Source of the DNA: Lacrimispora indolis DSM 755 | GTDB taxonomy: Bacteria > Bacillota > Clostridia > Lachnospirales > Lachnospiraceae | Direction of reading: 5' to 3' | Assembly (NCBI RefSeq): GCF_000526995.1 | Contig: NZ_AZUI01000001.1 | Span: 310,001 to 374,000 of the forward strand | Length of the DNA stretch: 64,000 nucleotides | Shown here: in pieces, positions 26,101 through 33,592 of the stretch | How positions within the stretch are numbered: position 1 is the stretch's first letter | How the letters are laid out: each line of letters opens with the position of its first letter | The notes under the pieces: model-generated | The model's input: only the letters and a program-made list of their open reading frames with translations | Told to the model about the DNA's origin: nothing | The model's database searches: none | Position numbers and translations under genes: made by a program

Positions 26101-27861
26101 TTGCAAACTCTTTCGCACCAGTTCTCCGTAAGTCAATACCTGCCCGGTATCCGGCTGGATTACCGCTGTTTTTTCCGGATGTCTTTCTGCATATGGAAAC
26201 ACACCGTCTAACAAGGTTTCCATTTCATTAGGAACTTGCAGATTCAGCTGCCGGTCCCGTTTTAACCGGATATCTTCCAGCTCCGCCGACGGCAGGACCT
26301 GCTGCCAGTCGCTGTCCGGCCTTGCCAGTTTTTCAATCCACTCACAGCAGGTGCCAAACATCTGCCCGATCATTCCGTCAGGAAAAAGCTCTTCCACCGC
26401 ATCCCATCTGATATAGAGTCCTCCGTTATAATCAAAGGTCTGAAAATCAATCCACACCTGGGGCGTCTGGGATACCATAAATTCCAGCTCACCAAATGTT
26501 TTTGTGAAGCTGTCATCCAGCAGCGGTTCTCCTAAATTGCATGCAAATACCACCGGAGCAATGCATTTTGCTTCTGGAAAACGCTGTGCCAGCTCCCTTG
26601 TCACCTGAACACCGGAATAGGCAGAATATTTTATATCATTGTGAAAGCGCTGCTGAAGCTGCCTGGCACGTTCCACAAAGGTTCTGGAATCGCTGCAGTC
26701 AACATCCAATAATAAAATATTGGAAAAATCCGCCACCACATCTTCAATCCCGTCAAACTCCGTGTGCCGGTTAAACAGCGGGAGGTTGACCAGAAAACGG
26801 GATTTTTCACTCCACCGTTCAAGGATCTCACAATAAATTGTCAAAAATACCATTGCCGGAGTGATCTGGTACTGAGCGGCCTTTTTCCTGATGGTTTCCC
26901 ATTGTTCCGGAGTGAACCCGGCCTTGTGAGGAGCAAATACTGTTTTTTCTATTGTTTCCGGCGCTTTTTTCAGCGGAAGCTCCGGACCCAGGGGAAGTGT
27001 GGGTATTTTCTCCTGCCAAAATGCTTCCGCCTCTTTTTGTGCCCCGGCAGCCTGCTGATGTACTGCTTCCAAATATGCCCCGAAATTCCAGTCCTTGCTT
27101 ACAGACAGGTTCTCGCTGCGGTACAGTCTGGCAAGATCACGGAGTATGATCTGGAAACTCTGTACATCTGCTGCCAGTAAGTCCACATCAAAGTGAATCC
27201 TGGCTTTCCCCTCAGGCAGGAGCGTTAATGTCAATCCGGCATTCTCCCCTGTTTCTACGGATAATTTCCGATGGGACAATGCCTGACGCAGCTGATTTAA
27301 TCCACGTTCCACTTCCTCCGGGGTCCTGCTGCGCATATCACATAACATGACCTCTTCATAAGGAGAAGCTGTTAATACCTCCTGTTTTCCGTCTTCCGTA
27401 AAACGGGTCCGCAGTGCGGGATGGTGCATGATAAGCTGTTTCCAGGCTTGTTGCAGCTGTTTTGCATCAATGTTCTCACCGGCTACTTCAATATAGGCAT
27501 GGCAGCCGGTATCCCCCAGAACCTGTCCCTTTTTTCGCCCGACCCAGTAGGCATACTGTACATCCGTTAAATCAAACTGTTTTTTTGTATCGTCTTTCGG
27601 CAATGCCAGCTTCGTTTCCCCGGGCGCAGATTCGCTTTGATTATATATGGAAAGGAGGATCCACCAGTCCTGAAACGTAGGCTGTGAAATCAATTCTGCA
27701 AAAGTTACCTTTGCACCTCGTTTCCTCCAGTCATTAACCAGTCTCATGATTTTCAAAGAATTAATTCCCATTTCAATCAGATTGTCCTGATCATGTATAT
27801 TTTCCGGGTTTACCTTCAGTATCTTTCCGATCTGTATCTTAATATCCTGATATTCAAACAC
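20101..27861 (-). CDS. NRPS: ArCP-Cy-A-PCP-Cy-A(MT-like)-PCP
   Basis: The 2586-residue synthetase starts with an aryl carrier domain (Ser35 in EMGINSLKIM). Cy1 follows (about 90-530, DLLAADVQS = DxxxxDxxS), then A1 (about 560-1045), PCP1 (Ser near 1089, ELGGDSL), Cy2 (about 1155-1590, DNIIFDGWS), A2 (about 1620-2450) and PCP2 (Ser near 2530, EIGGDSL). A methyltransferase-like domain (about 2050-2390, VLEIGTRFG) is inserted before the last A motif, as in pyochelin and yersiniabactin synthetases. Both A domains have DLYN-type pocket residues, near the known cysteine code. The inferred work is loading an aryl acid and adding two Cys as thiazolines. The start is a GTG with GAGGAG eight bases ahead. 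Confidence 0.93.
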   Translation of the reverse strand: MFEYQDIKIQIGKILKVNPENIHDQDNLIEMGINSLKIMRLVNDWRKRGAKVTFAELISQPTFQDWWILLSIYNQSESAPGETKLALPKDDTKKQFDLTDVQYAYWVGRKKGQVLGDTGCHAYIEVAGENIDAKQLQQAWKQLIMHHPALRTRFTEDGKQEVLTASPYEEVMLCDMRSRTPEEVERGLNQLRQALSHRKLSVETGENAGLTLTLLPEGKARIHFDVDLLAADVQSFQIILRDLARLYRSENLSVSKDWNFGAYLEAVHQQAAGAQKEAEAFWQEKIPTLPLGPELPLKKAPETIEKTVFAPHKAGFTPEQWETIRKKAAQYQITPAMVFLTIYCEILERWSEKSRFLVNLPLFNRHTEFDGIEDVVADFSNILLLDVDCSDSRTFVERARQLQQRFHNDIKYSAYSGVQVTRELAQRFPEAKCIAPVVFACNLGEPLLDDSFTKTFGELEFMVSQTPQVWIDFQTFDYNGGLYIRWDAVEELFPDGMIGQMFGTCCEWIEKLARPDSDWQQVLPSAELEDIRLKRDRQLNLQVPNEMETLLDGVFPYAERHPEKTAVIQPDTGQVLTYGELVRKSLQTAAYLQKAGVKTGSVVAITMERGISQVIGVMGILAAGACYTPIAPTQPAFRRAVMYRKSNAEYVLTTRAVMAEIEPDEQVTMLCIEDSEKILPQQKANPVSPDSSAYIIFTSGSTGEPKGVEISHRGAVNTIEAVNRICGIHETDSVLAVSSLEFDLSVYDLFGTLNTGASLICIPDQERRNAEYWADLIHQYQITIWNSVPVLFDMLLIAAKSRGILLSSLRWIFLSGDWIGLTLPERMKNQCPNANMLSMGGATEASIWSNYYEVTLPLEPEWKSIPYGYPLSNQKYCIMDEKLRSCPDWVPGELWIGGNGLALSYVGEPQLTEERFILHNHERWYRTGDMGRYRPDGRIEFLGRKDLQVKIRGHRIELGEIEAAVLKHSGVEEAVVFAKELPSGQKELLAFLTGEDCGRDSNEWKKRLKHLIPEYMIPKHFIYLEQMPLNQNGKVDRSRLLALEITETHQTEEEKRLPETEKEKRLAQIWKEILKQPEVYLEDSYFELGGDSLIATQLTAEIRKRFGVPFMLEHVFEQPVLSLQAELLDTMQLQDAGREAISTNQDSVLQTDPAGRFEPFPLTEIQKAYWIGRKGVYDLGQVSTHYYFEIENNDFKIARLKQAFHGFLNAHDMMRAVILSDGERQVVLKEIPPYELKEYHLEEMDSEVIESHIEQIRRELSHRVFQPEEWPLFDIRISVLPEKRVRLHLCFDNIIFDGWSIFYFFREISRMYEQEEYSARRPAVTFRDYVLEAERMKQTPAFKQDKEYWLNRLSTLPPAPELPTLEAPVHTFAHLEHRLSSEKWEKIKTHLTGTGGITPSVFLIGAYAEILAAWSRHQRFTINLTRFNRMPVHPEINEVVGDFTSLTLLEIDMKTGMTDSFTERCKKIQKQLLADLEHPLFCGVSVQRELGKYYQSQQGVMMPVVFTSSLGLQSNGKDHKNWFENRIYSSSETPQVWLDHQVTEEQGDLVLIWDYVKELFPERMIWEMFHAYVKLIESLCEHLENWEKPDIELVTIPRIQEFEQENVNKTVIPDDTLVSLFERQCAKTPENIAVIYKDLTITYGELENCVKRTAAEICLRQNRKPLIGIYMEKGMEQVIAALAVMKTGAAYLPLDVHHPAERINSLLERAGVQMLLSQSWIKKEGIRAGQWIDVDTIPYAETKECVLEPVLPEAVAYVIYTSGSTGEPKGVTITHKNAVNTIIDINRRFNVTEEDRSIALSNLNFDLSVYDIFGMLSAGGAVVIPEQAQLKNPAHWAAVMEQQKVSIWNTVPAFMSMLAEFCGSGAIDASLRLVMLSGDWIPMTLPEQIKQLFPATLLISLGGATEAAIWSNYYIIHQVSPEWSSIPYGKPLSNQVLYIYNDRMQPCPVGVCGDLYIGGAGVAAGYWNDEKRTAGQFITHPLTGERIYKTGDLARYMPDGNIEFLGREDNQIKIKGFRIGLGEIEQAVGLFPDVKDVAVIADQSPQQQLYAFVTAKTEENPYGHCELIIADHGDITDIASDMVRKENVDAVQRMLEEMNLVSICAAADILRELGMLTGEADEFSFADRMIQTKTDRRFQPLLRHWLEQLKQAGAVTQENSGLEIFRCSQTYGQWSLVSQRVQELPVSMKDLAEYYLETQQTYVAVLQGNKDVVSLFLDQDFTAALKKLNYYQRINQHYYNALNRLLKQYTDKFFEGEKLAVLEIGTRFGNMLEEVLKNEERGKWDYTYCDESKFFLAEKESRHQGIHFELFDMNQPADMQLAKGRKFHIILADNTLHRAADINTALENIRQLLLPEGVLFFVENTKMNCFDLNIAGLYEYGFSRFTDERKETGIPFFNHQEWSRHLNSCKMELIDLFCDLEEITAVYGRNLYAARAKEYVKVIDTEVLSEFLSGQLPEYMVPRHVAVLPKLPVTANGKIDRKGLLPFTGTGREERREIVSPENEVEAFISEMWKEMLRLDSVSVTDKFFEIGGDSLLAIQSMNRLIKKYDTEISLQEIFSANTVRNLSSMIQEKLTLYAGGMEGEI

Positions 27862-27914
27862 TTTTTCATCTCCTCTTCCGCCCGCTGACCGCAGTCAAAA
27901 GGACGCCTGCTCCT

Positions 27915-29489
27915 TTAATTGATCTTATTGGCAATGGCCATTTCTGTCAGTTTTTTCTTATTTACCTTTCCCACATTGGTAAGGGGAAACGCTTCCAGTA
28001 TGTACAGACTGTCAAGACGTTTATAATCTGCCAGTCCGGTCTCCTTTAAAAAGCTGTTGACTGTTAAAAGATCCAGATCGTCCTCCTCAGTAATAATAAA
28101 CGCACATGCCTGATGGCCATACATCTCATCAGGAACTCCCACCACGCTGGCTTCCTTAATCAACGGATGCTCACACAGGCAGTTTTCCAGTTCTATGGGC
28201 ATGATTTTTTCACCGGCACGGTTGATCTGCTCTGTAATCCTTCCGGAAACCACAAGATTTCCCTGGGAAGTGATCATTGCCTTGTCACCGGTGCGGTAAT
28301 ACCCATCCGCTGTAAAGCTCCGTGCATTTGCCTCTTCAGAACCATAATAACCATGAATGGTATAAGGACCTCTGGCAAGCAGTTCTCCATATTCACCCTG
28401 GGGCACACAGTTTCCCTGTTCATCTGCAATCTTGATTTCATCCAGCTCAGAAACCAATGTCCCCTGAGTGGATAAGATGATCTCATCGCTGTCATCCAGA
28501 CTGGTCATTGCAGTAATGCCTTCCGCTATTCCAAAGGTCTGCTGCAGCTTACAGGGAAGCCGTTCAAAAATTCTTTTGGCAATGCTCTGTTCCAATACAG
28601 AACCGCCCACCTGCAGTACTTTCCAGCTGGATAAGTCTCCCTCATCCCACCACTCCAGCATGTCCATCAAAAGGTTTACTACCGCGGGGACCATACCGGT
28701 ATGAGTAACCCGCTCCTGTGCAATCAGCATCAGAAGCTCATCGGGACTGCTGGTCTTTGCAAGAACGGCCGTTCCGCCTGACAAAAAGGTTCCCATAATG
28801 CCGGCATTTCCCAGGGCAAAATTGTGGGCAACAGGCAGTGCCGCTAAGTATACGGTCTGTTCATCCATCCGGCACCGTTTGGCTGACTTTTTCGCATTAT
28901 ATAAATAATCAGCCTGGGTTCTGGGAATTAACTTAGGCGTATTGGTGGTTCCACCGGAAAGCAATAAAAATGCAAGATCCCCAGGTACTGCCGCCTCGTC
29001 AGCAGGATCTGCCTTTTTACGGTAAAACTGCTGAATCGTCTGCTTCCCGCTTTTCTCAGAATCAAGCACCACATATTTAATGCACGGATACTCCTGCTGC
29101 AGCCTGTCTGCCAGCTGCCCATAATCGTAGCCAAGATAATGTTCCGCGGCAATATAAGCAGTGGGCTGGGTGAACTGAATCATATGTTTTAAGTCAGCTT
29201 CCCGCAGTGACGGAAGCCCCATAATCGGTATGGCCCCAATCTTGGCCAGCGCAAATATGGTAAAAACAAATCCGGCTGTATTTGGCAGCTGCAGCAGCAC
29301 ATGGTCGCCTTTTTTAATACCCATTTCCAGATATCCGGAAGCCAGATTATCAGAATAGTTCAGCATATCTAAATATGTAAACTGCATATCACCGTCAATC
29401 ATTGCAGTCTTATCCTGATATCTGGCAGACAATTCCGCCAGCTTTTCATGGAAGGTAATTTGTTCAATATCGTATGTTATTTTCATCAT
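27915..29489 (-). CDS. Aryl-AMP ligase (DhbE/EntE/YbtE-like)
   Basis: The protein activates an aromatic acid with ATP and loads it on the aryl carrier domain of the large synthetase. It has the adenylate-forming core LLLSGGTTNTPKLIPRT, the LQQTFGIAEG motif, YYRTGD and the C-terminal catalytic Lys in NVGKVNKKKL. The HN pair that holds the substrate in DhbE is present (PVAHNFALGNAG). By alignment, the DhbE Ser240 position is Asn and the Val337 position is Thr, unlike either the DHB (Ser) or salicylate (Cys) pattern I recall, so the acid may be unusual. I start at the ATG at 29489 with GAGGGG ahead; an upstream ATG at 29528 overlaps the thioesterase gene. Confidence 0.9.
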   Translation of the reverse strand: MMKITYDIEQITFHEKLAELSARYQDKTAMIDGDMQFTYLDMLNYSDNLASGYLEMGIKKGDHVLLQLPNTAGFVFTIFALAKIGAIPIMGLPSLREADLKHMIQFTQPTAYIAAEHYLGYDYGQLADRLQQEYPCIKYVVLDSEKSGKQTIQQFYRKKADPADEAAVPGDLAFLLLSGGTTNTPKLIPRTQADYLYNAKKSAKRCRMDEQTVYLAALPVAHNFALGNAGIMGTFLSGGTAVLAKTSSPDELLMLIAQERVTHTGMVPAVVNLLMDMLEWWDEGDLSSWKVLQVGGSVLEQSIAKRIFERLPCKLQQTFGIAEGITAMTSLDDSDEIILSTQGTLVSELDEIKIADEQGNCVPQGEYGELLARGPYTIHGYYGSEEANARSFTADGYYRTGDKAMITSQGNLVVSGRITEQINRAGEKIMPIELENCLCEHPLIKEASVVGVPDEMYGHQACAFIITEEDDLDLLTVNSFLKETGLADYKRLDSLYILEAFPLTNVGKVNKKKLTEMAIANKIN

Positions 29490-29511
29490 AACAGGAGTCC
29501 CCTCTTTCTTT

Positions 29512-30261
29512 TCATGTGAATGGTTCAATCAACTCTTTTACATATCCAAGGAGCGGCATTTTGTCTTCTGCAAAATAAAAATGTTTTCCTTGAAACAGCT
29601 TAAATTCAACCGGATCGTCAGAAAATGCTTCCCAATCCTGAACCGCTTCCTTTCGCAAGGTACGGTCGTCCTTTCCATACATCACCCGGATGGGGCAATG
29701 TAATTTCTCATGGCTGGTAAACCGATACGTTGAAAGCATGTTAAGATCCATCCGGTAAATCGGCAGATAATACTTTTGAAACAGAACGCTGCGTGCCGTA
29801 TCCGGATCAACCAGCTCATATTCCACCATCATGTCAATCATTTCTTCATCAGAGGCGCCCCGCTTTTCCATTTCACGTTCCCTTGTCATTAAAAACCGTG
29901 GTGATTCTGAACCGGAAGCCAGGAGATACAAAGGCTCTTTCCCAAATCGCCGCCGCACCTCCAACAGTACCTCATAGGCAAGCAAAGTGCCGGTGCAATG
30001 ACCGAACAGAATAAAATCATTTTGAAATAATTCCTGGTTTTCATCCACAAACTGTTTGGCAAACAAGTCCACAGTCTTTGGCATGGGATCACTTTTCCGC
30101 AATTCCCTTCCGGGATAGAGAACAGGAAAAAAATTAATAGTCTCCGGAATTTCACTTTTCCAGGGAGCAAACATACTGGGACTTCCGCCTGCATAGGGAA
30201 AACTGATGAAATTGATACCCCCATCCCGGTGCCGTACTTCATGTGCTATCCATTTACTCAA
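29512..30261 (-). CDS. Type II thioesterase with cysteine nucleophile
   Basis: This 249-residue alpha/beta hydrolase has the GrsT/RifR layout: N-terminal FPYAGGSPSMF, the nucleophile elbow, and a late His in GKHFYFAED. The elbow reads FGHCTG where the family normally has GHSxG, putting Cys89 in place of the catalytic Ser; the codon is TGC. Type II thioesterases clear misprimed carrier domains. Cys-nucleophile thioesterases in some assembly lines favour ring closure or slower hydrolysis, so an editing role with altered kinetics or a transfer role is possible. It starts at a TTG overlapping the preceding stop (TTGA). The other thioesterase of this cluster keeps Ser. Confidence 0.88.
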   Translation of the reverse strand: MSKWIAHEVRHRDGGINFISFPYAGGSPSMFAPWKSEIPETINFFPVLYPGRELRKSDPMPKTVDLFAKQFVDENQELFQNDFILFGHCTGTLLAYEVLLEVRRRFGKEPLYLLASGSESPRFLMTREREMEKRGASDEEMIDMMVEYELVDPDTARSVLFQKYYLPIYRMDLNMLSTYRFTSHEKLHCPIRVMYGKDDRTLRKEAVQDWEAFSDDPVEFKLFQGKHFYFAEDKMPLLGYVKELIEPFT

Positions 30262-33200
30262 CTGACTTTTCCCTCACTTCTCTCTATAAACTGGCTGAAA
30301 GCCTCAATGGTAGGATCATTCAATAGCTGGATGAGAATCTCTTCAAAATCATAATATTGGGAAAAGGCTTCCGTTAAGCTTGCAGCAAGACGATTCATAA
30401 TCAGAGAATCCGCTCCTATTTCATAAAGATCCTCATGTATGCCGATATCCGGTAATTCCATAACCCGGCAAACCGTACTTTTTATTTTTTCCAGACAGCC
30501 GCAGGAGGAAATTATAAGCTCCTGCTCCGGCCCGGTTGAAGCTGCCTCCATTTGGGAGCGAACCAGGCTTTCCAGTGCTCTTCTGTCTGTTTTTCCATTT
30601 GGGGTTAATGGCACATGTTCCACATGGATCATACGATAGGGAATCATGTAAGATGGAATCTTGTCCTTTAAAAAATCTTTTATTTCCGCCTCTTTAAATG
30701 GGTTCTCTCCTCCCCATGTTATTCCCATGATTTTTGTCATATTGTTAACCGCCATGGTTACTGCCATTGCACCTTCCACACCCGGAAACCGCTTTAAGGC
30801 CGACTCAATCTCCCCCAGTTCAATCCGAAAGCCCAGGATTTTAATCTGCTTGTCCTCCCTGCCCAGAAATTCAATTTCTCCGCCCGGCATATATCTTCCC
30901 ATATCACCGGTGCGGTAAACTCTCCTGCCCAGGGAGGGGACGAAAAAGAACTGTTCCCCGGTTCTGTCTTTATCACCATAATATCCCATGGCCAATCCCT
31001 CTCCGGAAATGTATAAGTCTCCTTTTAACCATACCGGACTTTCTTCCAGTTTTTTATTTAATATATGGATCTGCTGATTAGCCAGCGGCTTTCCATATGG
31101 AATGCTTACCCAATCCGTTTTCAATCCCCGATATACATGATAAATGGACCAGATTGCGGCTTCGGTAGCACCGCCCAGACTGACAATTTCAGCTGACGGC
31201 AAAAATGGCTGTATCTTCTGAGGAAGCTTGATGGGAATCCAGTCTCCGGACAGCAAAACAACTCTCATGGAATCCAGCTGCTGCTCCTTTTGAGTCTGCA
31301 AATATTCCTGCAGCATTACCAACAGAGAAGGAACCGAGTTCCAGACCGAAATCCGGTATTTTTCTATTAACTTTACCCAGTGGGATGGGTCCGAATATTT
31401 ATCATGGTCAGGGTAGATCACCCCGCCTCCAACACTCAGCATTCCAAAAATATCATAAACCGACAAATCAAAATTCAGCTGTGACAGCCCCAGCACCCGG
31501 TCTCCTTCCCGGATTCCGAAACGTCCGTTCACATCACAGATGGTGTTCACTGCGGCCTTGTGACTGATGACCACTCCTTTGGGAATTCCCGTTGAGCCGG
31601 AAGTATAAATGATGTAAGCCGGAAGTCCGTCATGAACCTGGACTTCTGTTTCCTGTTTCCCGGTTTGTTCCAGCTGATCTACTACGATCACGTTTAAATG
31701 ATCCGTTTGATACCTGGTACGGCTATGCACCAGCAGCAGCTTGATATCAGCATTTTTGATAATCGTTTCCGTCCGTTCAAAGGCTTCGCTGTCATCGATA
31801 GGAACAAATACCCCGCCGCACAGCAGCGTACCTAAAGCGGCAACAATCTGGTAAACATTTTTGGGCATTATAATTCCCATATGGGCTCCTTCTGCCAAAC
31901 CAAATTCCTTTATGGCAAAAGCCAATTGCTTACTCTTTTCTATCAGCCGGCAATAGCTGAACCGATGTTCACAATCTGCCGCAGCCAGCAGGTCCGGTGT
32001 CCTTTGGGCCTGGTCCAGCACCAGCTGATGAAGGGTTCTATTCCCCACTGGTCCGGCAGTCCGGTTGGCTGCGTCTCTTTCCAGCTGCTGCCACTCAGGC
32101 AAAGCAAAGGAGAACTCCTTCGTCCAGTTGGTTTCAGGAGAGGCAGCCTCCAGTATAACTGTTTCAAATGTCTGAAACATATCTTCCAGATACCCATCAT
32201 AAAAAATACCCTCTCTCACATCCCAGTTGATTCTCAGGCCAAAGATGCCATCCATTGCCTGGCAGTCAACAAAGGCCTGGGGTGTCTGGCTGATTCCGGT
32301 ATTTCTTATTTTTCCTGCAATTTCATCATTCTGGCTGGTAATGCCTATGGCACTGGTAAAAATAATCGGCATAAGCGCTGCATCCCTGCCTTTTTGACGC
32401 GACAGTTCCCGGAGAATTTCCACACCGGAGAACAAGCCATGATCCAGGGCTTCAAAAACAGCCTGATTGATCTCCAGAACCTCATTAAGAAATGGCCGGC
32501 CCTCCCTCATAATAACCGGAATCAGTGTATTCGACGTAAAATCTCCGATGATCTGATTGACTTCTTCATGAAGGGGCTGGCGATTCAGCATGATCATATT
32601 TATGGTAAATTCATCTGTCTCACTGTACCTGGCAAGCACTTTTGCATATGCGGCCAGCACATAACTGGTAGGGGTGACGCCGGCTGATTTACATTTTTTC
32701 TTGATCTGTTCCCAGTATTCCGGTGGAATTTCCATCTGCAGCCGGCGGAATGTGTTTTGTAACTGTTTGCCGTGATCCTGGGGAAGCTTGGGAGCTGCTT
32801 TTATATCCGGTATTCTTTCCAGCCAGTACTGCTGATCCCTTTTATATTTCAGGGTATGTTTCAACTGCCTTTCCGCTAATACATAATCCCGGAAACGCAG
32901 CTTCAGCACGGGCATCTGCTGCTGTCTGAAATAGATGGCTTCAAATTCTGACAGCAGCATCCATATACTTGTCCAGTCCACGATCAGAAACTCTGTTGAA
33001 TAATGAAGAATGCTGCAGCCGCCTAAATCTGACACACCGATGTCAAACAGCGGCCAGCGATCAACCGGATACATCTTATGGTCTAATTGGCTGCGTAGAT
33101 CCAGACTCTCCTGCTCTCCGGCTGCTCTGGTGATTTTAAAATACGGAACTTCCGGCAGCTCCTGCTGATATCCTTCCTGAGTGAACACCGTTTTTAACAT

Positions 33201-33575
33201 CCCATGCCTGTCAATCAGTTGATTCCATACCACTTCCACCCGGTCCGGATCCAGGGAAGGATATTCTATTTCCATATAGATGTGACAGGATACCCCTCCG
33301 TATTGATACGTATTGTTTCTTCCTAATAAATACGCCTCCTGGATACCGGTAAGGGGAAATGGCTCATATTGCTGCTCCGGATCAATGGAAAGAACTGCCT
33401 TCCCTTCCCGGTGTTTTAAGATTTTTATGATTTCAGGTTTATGGTTTTTTAAAAACTGAATATCTTCCGGTGTTAACGTCCCTTTCGGAGCATGGTATTT
33501 TATGTTTCCATCCTGTTCATTCAGACGAATCCCCCGGTTTTCCATCTCAGATAAATTCTGTAAAATCATTTCCAT
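30258..33575 (-). CDS. NRPS: TubC docking-Cy-A-PCP
   Basis: The 1105-residue synthetase opens with a TubC-type docking domain (about residues 1-55, ending LTPEDIQFLKNHKPEIIKIL), which receives the upstream synthetase. A Cy domain follows (about 68-500), but its signature reads EFLIVDWTS, with Glu in place of the first Asp. The A domain (about 525-1010; YTSGSTGIPKG) has pocket residues consistent with the DLYNLSLIW cysteine code. A carrier domain follows (Ser near 1053, EIGADSL), with no thioesterase. It most likely adds the third cysteine and passes the chain to the PCP-reductase protein. AAGGAG is eight bases ahead of the ATG. Confidence 0.92.
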   Translation of the reverse strand: MEMILQNLSEMENRGIRLNEQDGNIKYHAPKGTLTPEDIQFLKNHKPEIIKILKHREGKAVLSIDPEQQYEPFPLTGIQEAYLLGRNNTYQYGGVSCHIYMEIEYPSLDPDRVEVVWNQLIDRHGMLKTVFTQEGYQQELPEVPYFKITRAAGEQESLDLRSQLDHKMYPVDRWPLFDIGVSDLGGCSILHYSTEFLIVDWTSIWMLLSEFEAIYFRQQQMPVLKLRFRDYVLAERQLKHTLKYKRDQQYWLERIPDIKAAPKLPQDHGKQLQNTFRRLQMEIPPEYWEQIKKKCKSAGVTPTSYVLAAYAKVLARYSETDEFTINMIMLNRQPLHEEVNQIIGDFTSNTLIPVIMREGRPFLNEVLEINQAVFEALDHGLFSGVEILRELSRQKGRDAALMPIIFTSAIGITSQNDEIAGKIRNTGISQTPQAFVDCQAMDGIFGLRINWDVREGIFYDGYLEDMFQTFETVILEAASPETNWTKEFSFALPEWQQLERDAANRTAGPVGNRTLHQLVLDQAQRTPDLLAAADCEHRFSYCRLIEKSKQLAFAIKEFGLAEGAHMGIIMPKNVYQIVAALGTLLCGGVFVPIDDSEAFERTETIIKNADIKLLLVHSRTRYQTDHLNVIVVDQLEQTGKQETEVQVHDGLPAYIIYTSGSTGIPKGVVISHKAAVNTICDVNGRFGIREGDRVLGLSQLNFDLSVYDIFGMLSVGGGVIYPDHDKYSDPSHWVKLIEKYRISVWNSVPSLLVMLQEYLQTQKEQQLDSMRVVLLSGDWIPIKLPQKIQPFLPSAEIVSLGGATEAAIWSIYHVYRGLKTDWVSIPYGKPLANQQIHILNKKLEESPVWLKGDLYISGEGLAMGYYGDKDRTGEQFFFVPSLGRRVYRTGDMGRYMPGGEIEFLGREDKQIKILGFRIELGEIESALKRFPGVEGAMAVTMAVNNMTKIMGITWGGENPFKEAEIKDFLKDKIPSYMIPYRMIHVEHVPLTPNGKTDRRALESLVRSQMEAASTGPEQELIISSCGCLEKIKSTVCRVMELPDIGIHEDLYEIGADSLIMNRLAASLTEAFSQYYDFEEILIQLLNDPTIEAFSQFIERSEGKVS

Positions 33576-33592
33576 AAGTTCTCCTTTGCACG

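Noticed and set aside
31881..32687. 268-residue plus-strand open frame inside the TubC synthetase gene
   Set aside because: It is antisense to a well-supported NRPS gene and has no recognisable domain.
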